Shown here in pieces: positions 50,066 to 60,110 of a stretch of DNA of 64,000 nucleotides. How positions within the stretch are numbered: the stretch's first letter is position 1; each line of letters opens with the position of its first letter. Position numbers and translations under genes: made by a program. The notes beneath the pieces were generated by a model, which was not told the DNA's origin, ran no database searches, and saw only the letters and a list, made by a program, of their open reading frames with translations. Source of the stretch: Eremophila alpestris peregrina (taxonomy: Eukaryota; Chordata; Aves; Passeriformes; Alaudidae); contig WMCF01000003.1 in the NCBI GenBank assembly GCA_009792885.1, positions 12,493,974-12,557,973 of the forward strand, read 5' to 3'.

Positions 50066-53035
50066 AATTTCAGGGTTGACTGGGAGTCAATGATTCTTGC
50101 AGTTGTGGTATCCCAACTCTAAGAGCCCCTTGGTCCATCATTCATGTTGAAGACAAAGGCAAAAATTGAGTTAAACACCTCTGCCTTGTCTAAGTCTCTG
50201 TTTGTGAGGTGACCATTCTTATCCTGTAATGGGACAATACTAATTTTGCACTGCCTATTGCCATTAATATACTTGAAAAAAACCTCTTCTTATTGTTCCC
50301 TACAGTTCTGACTAGCTTCAACTCCAGCTGAGCTTTGGCCACATAAATTTTCTCCCCACAGTGGCAAGTAGTGAATCTACTCTGCACCCTGCTATACTTC
50401 TGCTTTTGTTCTCTATCACATCCAGAAATCCCCAGTGTTACTCATGCGATTTTATTATTATAGCACTGAGAAGGAAAGGAACCAAAGGTTGGTCATGCTC
50501 TATTTCCCTTCCTGTGTCAATCAGCACTCCTTTAGAGCTGCCACATATACAGGATATGTGAGTCTCAGATAAGGACTGGACAAGGAAGAAGGACTGGATA
50601 AAGTATTCCTCTATTTCCAGTGCCGAGTAGCACCCACTTTGCTCTGAAATCAGCCCCAGACAGTTTTGACCTCCAACAAAGTACTAATATGCTCAGATTA
50701 GTAAAGCATGAGAAAGATCCCCATTCATAGATTTTTTTCCTAAACCCCACTGACCTTTTATTCAGAACATTTAGGATTAAAATACTCAGTGGTAATATGA
50801 ACTTCGCTTTCTGAAAGGATTCACATGGTGTCACCAACCACTGGTCTATGACAGCATTTAAGCCTTGTTTACCTATGTTTTATTTTTAGGATGCAACCTT
50901 TTTGTGGTTTCTTTCACTAGTATTTTCCCAGTATCCCATCAACACAGACCTGCAATTTGGTTTTGAGGATTCTAAACAAAAAAATAAGTAATGAGTCTCT
51001 GAATGACAAGTCTGGAGTGAAACCTGAGTCCTGGACTTCCTGCCCACTTACAGAGGCTTTGGTTAACTTCTGCCTAAGGATTTTATTTTTTTTTAATTTG
51101 TATTTTGTATCGTAGCTTACAACTAGGCCATTGCAACCCAGTGAAAACTAAAGACTCACAGGGACTTTTAAACCTGTGTGGAAAATTATTTAATATTTTG
51201 TAATTACATATCCTCTTTGTAAAAAAGAACCCTGTATTTGCTCAACCTTTATAAAATCACTTTTAGTTCCAGGAAAGGTTTGACAAAAAGCTGATCTCTT
51301 GGTCCAGAAACAAATACAAAGAACAAAAAACAATAATGTGCTTTAATACGCAGCTTTCTTTTAATTTTAGATCTTGATTGCATTTCATTCAGCCAAAAGA
51401 TACCAGGCATGAAAAGCAGATCTGGCAACACCATTCTCATAACCAACAGACCTCTGGCACCCTGGACACATCTTTTAAGCACACTGTCTCTGAGTCAAAA
51501 TCCCTATTTGAGATAAAGCTTTTCATCTAGTACCACCTCTGTGAGTCCCGTTTTATTCACTGATACTCCTAAATATTTTCTGAGACCTTCAATCTTATTA
51601 ACTTTAAATGGCTTGGTTGATGATGTTGATTGCAATATTAATCTTTGAAACATAAAGTGTTTTTGAAAAGTCCATGATGAGCTATCTACAGAAAATTATC
51701 ACCTGACTTCTCAATAAACATGGATTCAGAAGGTGTCAGTCTAGTCCTTTTTGTAAAAAATGGTGACACTTTGAATATTTCTTAAGGGCAAATTCAAGTT
51801 TGATTTCAGAACATACTTTCCATAATATATTAATAGCTGCTCATAGAGCTGCAAATAAGGGTTACTTACTTAAATAAGTAAAAAGAGTGCAGCTCTTAAT
51901 GACTTTCAGTACAGTAAACATGACAGAGTAAGTCAAAGTTGAAGGACAGTAAACTTGGCCAGTTTTGGGTTCTGGTCAGACTCTCAAACCCACAGATGAG
52001 GTAATTTGCCCTGTCACCTACATAAGCTTCCTGGATATCCTGGCACTCTGTGAAACACATAGTAATTGCCTTCTAACCACTTCTGCTCCACAAAGATCAT
52101 CTACCTTTTATATGTCCCATTTAAATTTTTTGAATTCTTATCTCAAATCTGTTTTCTTCCATCTAAGCAAAAATAACATGTACTTGAATTTTCCTCAGAA
52201 AATTATCTAGGTTCTCAGTCATCTCATGTACATCATTTTGCTTCTTCATGAAAAAAAATATTTCTAGATTAACTGAAAATGTAAAAAACACTGAAGAAAA
52301 CTAGCAATATATGAACTGCTTCATATACTTCCAAATTATCTACTTGACACCAGTTGTGGTTTACATCATTTTAGAGGTCTGCCTTCTCTATTCTCATCAT
52401 CAGAATTGAAAAATGTTTTAATTACAGTGCTATACATGCACCTGAAATGCATTTGACCTCCTTCCTTATTACTCTCCTTATTAACCATGAAGAGACATAA
52501 TTGTTTATAATCCATACACAGATATATCAAATGTCATTTTTCTTGTAGTAAGTCAAGATAGCACAAGCTGCAAAGAAATAGATTTTCAATATCATACAAA
52601 AATGATGAGGATTTGAAAAGGGATTAGAGACTTCAGTAGCTCACTTTCTATGAATTAGACGCTATTTTTAAAACATGTAAATGATGTCACTGACTCATCA
52701 CTTTACTGTAAAGTTACATAATATCTGGCACTTATACAAAACCCATACCTTCTGGATTTAAATGTCATCTGTAAGAATCTCAGTTTCCTGTTGAAAATAA
52801 GCAGCTCTGAGCCTGCATGGCTACACAGAAAACTTTAAAACCAAATTACCATAGAAGCCAAATGACAAAAATCTATTTATCCATCTGCTCCTGAGTGCCA
52901 TAATAATTAGGCTAATGTCAAGGTGTCTGTGAATCTCTGTATTGATTTTTCAGTGAACTGTGACTTTTAAAGGTTTCTGTAGAGTAGGAATCTTCTAGTC
53001 TCCATGGTGGGCAATAGTGGACCTAATGTTCCTCC

Positions 53036-53070
53036 CTAATTCCCATGCTCACCAATGACATGGGAATTAG
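53036..53070. repeat. Perfect 12-bp inverted repeat
   Basis: CTAATTCCCATG (53036-53047) is followed, after an 11-base spacer, by its exact reverse complement CATGGGAATTAG (53059-53070). The arms include a CCC/GGG core, so this is less easily explained by A+T bias than other palindromes here. No flanking duplication or transposon similarity was seen. Confidence 0.93.
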
Positions 53071-56000
53071 ATACACTCTTTAGGCCTATCAGCAAAATCC
53101 GAAATTTGATGTTAGCAAATGATTGGAAAAAACCTTAAGTGATAAACATTATCTTAAACCCATAGATTACAATCAAATGCAATGCATATATAGAAAAAAA
53201 ATTGTTTTCTTCTTATTTCAGTTTTCTTCCAAATTTGAAATTCTCTCCCAAAGTATTATGAGATTTTCTCAGTGAAAAGCTATGTAGCTGGCTAACAAAT
53301 TTATCTTAAAACCTCTAAGAAAATTGATGCACTGCTACTGTAAATGGAAAACAGTAATAACAGTTTAAAACTGTTAAAAACTACTCAAGTGCCAAATCTT
53401 GAAAGCATACCAACAAGATTATCACATCCTTGAGAATTTTAGGGAAAATCATATAGCTTAAGAAAAAGAAATTAGAACTGGTTTTCCTTACTTAAGCAGC
53501 TTTAAAGCCTCTGTGAACAATGTTTAGGCTCCTTGTTTTCTGTCAGGCAGTAGCACAACTTTTTTCCCCAGGGCAAGAGTAAGCTGCAGTAAAAGAGTTC
53601 TTTTGCCTATTTCCTATTTTGAAATCTAAGCTTAGGGCAAGAGCTATATAAGTGTAACAGACAATGAGAAAAAACAGCAAAATCTCTTTTTATTTTAAGC
53701 ATGGCTTAATGACAGACATGGGCTTTTGGAGTGGCTCTCTGGCAGAGCAGTCACTGCTGCCAGTCACTGAGCTCAGTGTCAGCAGCACAGGATGACTCAT
53801 TAGGGGGGGTGGAGGAGTGCAGGGAATACACCTAGTAGTGCAGGTCCCTAGTAGGATTTTGGCTGACCCTTGTGAAAAAAAGAGCTTTCTAGATGTGTTA
53901 ATTCCATGTTGGGCAGTTTGGAGTAGGTTTGTGAGGGGGAAGGAGGAAGGGAAGCTATAACTGAAGACAAATATAATTTAAATAAAACAAATATAGTCTA
54001 AGAGTACTAGTAAACAGGGCACTTACAGTTCCTATCATCATTCTTCCTTAATGTAGGAGGGAAAAGTAATCCTTTTAGGTGTTTATTTGCATTCCTCTGC
54101 AGACTGTCCTGAGCTGTCCTCTACTCTCCCTTACCGAAACAGCATCACAGGTCACTCCTAGCATAGTTGCTCTATAATGGATGAAATTAACACCCCAAGT
54201 CTAAACCATAATCCAGTTTTAGGAGAGACAGAGAAAAGAACAGACGAGGAAAGACAGAAAACAAGACTAAAACTACACTTTCATATGTAGGTAGAGACTG
54301 ACCTGAGCTTAGAGAAAATCACCAATGAGCTAGCTGCTTGTCTCATGAGAAGCATGAGAAGCTCATTAATTAAAGCAGTATCTCCACCCGTGACTGCACA
54401 AAGCCAAAACAGAGCTGTTCAGCTCAGCAGGTAGGGAGAACTGATCAGGATCAGCCTATTTCTGTACAGAATCAGGACAGAAGAGGAAGGAAGGATGTGC
54501 TAAGTTGAACAATGTGACTGAAAATGCACCTTTGACCAACAGCACATTCTTCAAAACAGTAACCTCTTCTCCATATTGAAACTTTATTCACAACTGACCA
54601 TTGCCACTGCTGCAATTTTTTTCATAATAAATTAACAGCAATTGGAAGCACAGCTTCAGAAAAGTTCTTTGCAGACTCTAAGCATCTGGGAAACTAGGTT
54701 GGCCTTGAATTAGTCATGACACAAAACTCAGCTGCCATTAGGAAAAACCTTAAGGAAAATCATTGTGTAAGTTTTGAGCAAGCCTGGCCCTGTTCAGAGA
54801 CTTTTATCAAAACCACATGAAACCATGTGACACTCGATGTCTTTCTTGGTGTTTTGCTTGAATGTTGAGTTCATTTAAACCCTGAGTTTAAAAGGGATCA
54901 CAAGACTTGGAGTCTGCACAAAGTGACATTTACTGTAGTGGGCCTTGGAGTCAAAATGGGTGAGTCCCATGCTCAACCAAGTTCAGTAATTATGCTGATT
55001 CAGTTTGCACGCGAACAATCAAAAGCCCCCATGCTATTTCTCTGTCAGGAACTGAAGACACATTCATGTGTATTCTGCTAGGTACAGCCAGACTTCTGAC
55101 ACAAGAAACTAGAAAGGAACTAGAAATACAAGGCATGAACTAGCCCAACTTAGCTTGAGGCTGCCTGCACCAGCCTGGTGCCCCACCTAAGCTGGCAAAC
55201 CTTGACCAAACCCAGTTGGCTTGTACGAAATAAATGCGTCTACTACCCTCAGGCATTTCTTCATCTTTTCTTACCATACTTGCCCCTGGCAAAAGGAAAT
55301 GAACTTTTGTATTTTCCTAGACAACCTGTCACGAAGACTCTCTTGTCCTAAACTACCTCTGCAAAATGAAAATAATTGTCTTTATCAAAATGCTTTGAGA
55401 TCTGTGAGTGAGCAGTGTTATATCCCTGAAATGCATAATTGATGATTAGATTATAACATAAATCTGCAGTGATGCTAATTGAAACACAAATAATAAAGGG
55501 CTTTTAAAAGTCTGTTTACCCTTCAAATAATATAGAACTTCTGTATGCTATGAATAGTTCATAGCTAATAAAATTTTTTGCTGTTTTATGTCTTGATGGT
55601 GCTCTAAATTTACATTTCGACAAAAAAACAATGGTTCTGTTATTCTCAGCAGAAAAAAACCCCACAAACCAATGTTATTACTCTAGACACCTCCTGCTTG
55701 CCCTTGGGCTAACACCAGAGGTTCCCTCACAGCACCAGTGCATCACCAGTGTGAGTGCACACCAGCATTGTGAGATGCCATTCCTGGCCCAGATCCGGGA
55801 AATGCTCAGGCACACGCTGCTCTTTGAGACTGGCTGTGTGCAAGGGCTGGCTTATACAGCTGCTGCCCCAGGAACACAGCAAGCAAAGCACTAAAAGGAA
55901 AAACGTGCATAAAAGTCAGGGCTCTGCAGTTCCCAGCACCAAGATGTAGAGGCTGGGCTCTGTGGTTGCATATTTCAAAAGCTAAAAAGAATAAATCTTC

Positions 56001-58149
56001 CTGAACATAAAGGACTGTGCACAGTGTGAGCCCCTGGGGGCTCTGAGGCAGCAGTGGGCCTTCATGAGAGGAAATCCAGCTCAGTGAGGGGACTGGCAAG
56101 GATATCAGTGTGGGTCTAGGGAGAACACATTGAAATTCAGCACATCCCTCCACAGCCCGGCTGTGTGACGCACTGGGGATATTTGGCAGATCCTCCTGTG
56201 TTAGCCCCTTTCTCTTCCTGTTGTGGTCTGAATGAAAAGCCATTCTGCTTAATTTAACCCATTTTTTCTTAAGTTCATACTCTGACCATTTACTTTAAAA
56301 CTAGATCTAAGTAGTATTTGTATAACTACAATTTTTCGATATGTTCCAGCAATATTGATTCATTTGTGAATTCTTGGCAAGAGTTTTATTCAAGAAAAAC
56401 CCTCACTGTAATATAGTTGTACTAAATTAATGTGGTTTTTGCTATCATCATAACTTATTTTGTCTGGCAATTTGAATGTGAGAAGTGATATTTTTCTGTT
56501 ATAAATTATACCTACACCAAGACAAATTATTGCAATAGCTTCATGCATATAGATACAGGCAAGTATTAAAGAGTAGACAAATTGCTAAAAGACTCCTAAC
56601 ATAATATAACCTCTTCTGTATACAAAAACAGTTTAGGCTGGCATATCAGTAGAAATCTGTTGCTGAAACCTGTATTGCATATTTTCCCAGCATGGTAACA
56701 GATCAGTTCCCAATTATCCATGCTTTACATTGCAATCCTTAACACAGAACATTCCATAATGAACAGCATAAGTGCAGCAGCTCAATGCCAGATTCCACTA
56801 GCAGGCGCCACCCTAAATAGAATTAAAACACCACAAATTAAAGGAAACCTTGGAAGAATTTAACAGTAAATACTATTCCAGTACGTACTTCTCTTTTCTA
56901 TCATGTAAATATGTTGCTTTTACAGTCTCTTTAATTGAAACACAGGAATGTGACAACATTCAGCGTGGCAAATGGCTTCAAGATATCATATATATAGGAA
57001 ATTTTGTCAACATTTCTTTTGAATTGCATTTCTGTTGAATTGTAACAATTAATATTGTTTTTCTCCATACAGGTGCGTCTCAAGCCCCACATGTCATTTT
57101 ATTGTCATCTACTACTTCTGAACTCTGGTCAGGACTGTCTGAATAATACAAAATTAATGCCTTTCCCCTGAACCAGCCTTAATAACTTAAGTGTTATTAT
57201 TTACACTAGATTTTCTGATTACCATTGAAATAGAAAGTGGAACTTCGAGAAGAAATAATATATTTCAGAGGAATGTCACTATGTCAAGGCACTTTGTGAA
57301 TTAAATAACTCTTATTTTTTTTAGATATCAAAGTATTACTATTCCTATTATTGGACCCAAGATGACAAGATTTCAAGAAAAATTTTCCCTGCTTTTGAAG
57401 CCCACACATATTCAGATACTCAACAGAAGATAAATTTCAATATATTAGATGCTTATTAAATCATATACTTGAGGGGGAATTTTTTTGTATAAAAATTAAT
57501 TGATGAAACATTGGAGCATTGATATTGACAGAATATATATAACATTTATAATTTTCAATGTGGTCTAGTGTAATTTTTATTTTCTTATCTTCCAGAAGGC
57601 TATCCTCCACATATGAAGCATACACCAAAATACAGCTTTCTTTTCTAAAGCTAGCAGTAATTTATCTGAAAAACGTGCTTGCTCTACACAGTCTTATGTC
57701 CAATTGGTCCGTTCCAAAACCTTCAAAATCTTATTTTCTTTGCAATGAGGGAAAGCCTTTATTGACATATTTATAAATTAAAATTATTAAAAATACAATA
57801 AGCAGTTCACCAGATTTTTTGCTGAGCAATATCGGACTTCTTGTTGCAGCTGGCGAGCAAAATCTCACTGCTATCCCACAAGGAATCTGATGATGTAAAG
57901 TTCAAAATACTCTTGTTATGAAAAAAAATATTAATAATTACTAGAGTTCTGTCTCCTTCATTAATATAAAAATCTCCTTCCTAAGGAGTGTATTCATTTC
58001 ATGAATTATTGTCACTATGGTCACATTATCCTATGTAGAGACATATTTTTCAGCATGTGGGGTGGTGTGGTGTTGCTTTGTTAAGTTACATTGATATTTT
58101 AAAAAATTAAAACAACCAGCCAAACCCACTAACAAACAAACAAACTAAA

Positions 58150-58350
58150 ATCGCTGTGGTGATTTCTGATTGCCAATACTACAGCGGTTTTAGAATGTCT
58201 CCTGGTGCCCAGGGCTTCCCCCGGGGTTATCCATGGAGGCAGCGGTGAGGTTTTGTCACTAGGTGGAGCTTGAAGCTTCAGTCCTCAAGTGCCCATCTGC
58301 CTCATTTCCTGCCTTCAGCGGGGAGTTCCTAAAGCTTTCCAATCCCGTAG
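58150..58350. other. Small CpG-rich patch
   Basis: Six CG dinucleotides occur in about 200 bp (within TCGC, AGCGG, CCCCGGGG, GGCAGCGG, CAGCGGGG and CCCGTAG), with a CCAAT word at about 58172-58176. The flanks are strongly A+T-rich. It may be a short regulatory element or a fragment of an unrecognised repeat. There is no open frame of note across it. Confidence 0.3.
58253..58271 (+). promoter_or_regulatory. CTCF-like motif
   Basis: TTGTCACTAGGTGGAGCTT matches the commonly cited 19-bp CTCF core at 13 positions, including CAC and AGG-GG. It lies inside the CpG-rich patch at 58150-58350. By-eye matching of one motif is weak evidence. Confidence 0.22.
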
Positions 58351-58994
58351 CTAGGCAACTTCAAAACCTTTGGAGGTAAATTTGGTTGTATAATCTGTTG
58401 TATGTTATAAGTATTCCTATTAGAAGTACTTTTTTAGATATTGAGTCATATTTGCTGGGACTGAAGTTGGTTAGTAATCAAAGGGAAAAGAATAAAGACT
58501 TTCCACATGTGGGCCTGCAGTGTAACCTCTGCAGCAAATTGCTCCATGTTTGGCTCCTCTAATGCTCTACCAGAAAAAGCAGACTGATTGCAAAGTAAAT
58601 ATGACAGTGCTGCTAGCGGAATGCTATTTTATATTATTGTTGGGCTCTGGATGTTAATCACCAAAATCAGTACTCCCATATGCTGGTAGAGTGAGAGATA
58701 AAATAGCTCTGTGTCAACACCCAGCAGCCCACAGCTGGGGATTCATCAAATCAACACCAACAGTCCTTATGTCTTAATATAATTCATGTGCTGAAAAAAA
58801 ATACTTTCCTCATGCTACAAGCTTTGCCAGATCAGAAACTCTTGGAAATATGCAGCCTTACATACAGTAGAGTGACATTTACTCTTCTGCTTCCACATGG
58901 CGAGGAGAAGGAGCTGCCTCATGCTGGTGGAGTGCTCTGATGTGGGAATAACTTGACCTCACTAGGGAATCAGGAAATCTGCCCTGACCAGACC

Positions 58995-59124
58995 CTGAGA
59001 TTACCTCCACTGGTTAGAAAGTGGTGCTAGTGGTGCCAAGGACACAGGTTTGATCCAGGTGTGGACCATTCAGTTGGACTCAATGATCCTCTGGGTCCCT
59101 TCCAACTCTGAATATTCTGTGATT
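58995..59124 (+). mobile_element. tRNA-Ile-headed, CR1-tailed SINE (TguSINE1-like)
   Basis: The first part follows a tRNA-Ile(AAT) gene. TTACCTCCACTGGTTAG (59001-59017) corresponds to the D arm with its A box. TGGTG-CTAGTGG-TGCCA (59022-59038) forms a paired anticodon arm with AGT where AAT would be. GGTTTGATCC (59047-59056) is the B box, and GTGGACCA ends the acceptor side. From about 59065 the sequence switches to a CR1 3' end: GTTGGACTCAATGATCC, GGTCCCTTCCAACTC and ATATTCTGTGATT. This chimera is the known architecture of TguSINE1, a SINE that arose early in passerines and uses CR1 enzymes for mobility. The copy is diverged (broken T stem) and lacks obvious flanking duplications. Confidence 0.82.
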
Positions 59125-59878
59125 ACTGCTCTTCATTTGTGCCTCTTAGAGGTAGGCTCATATTCTTGATATCTAAGTGTTACTGGAAAGATAACAAAAC
59201 CTTCCAAAAAGAACAAAATTTATTTATGGCAGTAAATAATCTGCAGTGGTAAGATTAGGACTTTAACCTAGAAAGTCCTGGCTGCACACTATTGTTTAAC
59301 TCTTTGTGTCAAAGTTGATACTTTAGCCTAACAGGTAGGTTGAACTATTCAGAAAATCTTGACAATAAGTAGATGTAGAGATAGAAGTGGGAAAGCAGTG
59401 CCAAGGTATTTACACATGGTTTATGTAAGCATTTGGGGTCATACTTTTGCACAACAAAAATATTGCAGCAGTCAAGCTTGTAATTAAAAGGTTTTCATCT
59501 AATAAAAAATGACCTGAAAGGAAGCAGCTCAAGTTACCAGGCAACAATTTGCAATGGATCAAGGCAAAACTAGATAGTGCCTATCTCCAGAGAGGAAGCT
59601 CTGCTGATCTGGCAGCAGATAAAATGTTCTCAGTGCTCTTTTATAATCTTTGACCACTCCCTGTGTCCTGTCAACCAGTATTTCAATTAAAAAAGTGCTT
59701 CTTACAGTCATGGTAAGGTGTATGTTCTCCAGAACTTTTAGTCTGTTCTTGAAACATCAATGTTCACATACTCTTTTCTACACATGCATTTTTGAAACTT
59801 TAGAGAAGTTGATGTGATTGCAGAGAAAAATTTCACCATGACTAATTTCTCTAATTTACTAGTTAAAATAATGTAAAT

Positions 59879-59924
59879 TTTGTGTAACAAAATTTGTTAC
59901 ACAAATTGTTATTTGTGTAACAAA
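59879..59924. repeat. Triplicated 13-mer, inverted and direct
   Basis: TTTGTGTAACAAA occurs at 59879-59891 and again at 59912-59924, and its exact reverse complement TTTGTTACACAAA occupies 59893-59905. The first two form a 13-bp stem with essentially no spacer, a potential cruciform. Each unit is itself partly palindromic (TTTGT...ACAAA). The pattern suggests a local duplication-inversion or template-switch event. Confidence 0.93.
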
Positions 59925-59984
59925 TGAGGCCTGTACTGCATGAGTTTGTTCCTTTGGCATATGGTGTACTCATATGCAAGTTTT

Positions 59985-60000
59985 CCTTTGATATCAAAGG
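59985..60000. promoter_or_regulatory. Palindromic double TCF/LEF-like site
   Basis: CCTTTGATATCAAAGG is a perfect 16-bp palindrome made of two abutting, inverted copies of the TCF/LEF recognition word (CCTTTGAT / ATCAAAGG), the DNA sites read by Wnt-pathway HMG-box factors. It sits just after a GCATATG/CATATGC inverted repeat (59957-59963 and 59971-59977). The motif match is exact; activity is not shown. Confidence 0.4.
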
Positions 60001-60085
60001 CCCATGGATGACAGTGCTCTAAAAATTGTACTTATGACTTGGGCTTTCATCTTTCTGTACTCTCTGCTCTCAAATGCTATCAGTG

Positions 60086-60110
60086 ACAGCCCTGACCATG
60101 ACAGGGCTGT
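60086..60110. repeat. 9-bp hairpin
   Basis: ACAGCCCTG (60086-60094) and CAGGGCTGT (60102-60110) are exact reverse complements around a 7-base loop. The stem is moderately G+C-rich. There is no terminal T run and no associated gene. Confidence 0.8.

Larger units (their letters stand above)
48512..50400 (-). mobile_element. CR1 LINE with recognisable reverse transcriptase
   Basis: The largest and best-preserved CR1 here, about 1.9 kb on the minus strand. The plus strand opens with TCACTGAATATCCTGAGC and GGAAAGGACCCTCAAGGATC (the 3' UTR), then reverse-complement ORF2: the C-terminal block (48564-48746), the second catalytic motif (near 49369-49386) and the upstream reverse-transcriptase half (49556-50065). 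Similarity continues to about 50385-50400 with GEKIYVAKAQLELKL in the frame at 50190-50387, a segment that precedes the reverse transcriptase in CR1. The endonuclease, ORF1 and 5' UTR are absent. Several frameshifts divide the frame, so it is immobile. Confidence 0.93.
50401..58994. other. Gene-free stretch
   Basis: No gene, RNA gene or recognisable transposon was found. It contains a perfect inverted repeat at 53036, a relatively G+C-rich patch at about 55640-56240 holding a 145-codon minus frame without recognisable motifs (55806-56243), and a small CpG-rich patch near 58150-58350. The G+C-rich patch could hide a diverged repeat. Confidence 0.6.
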
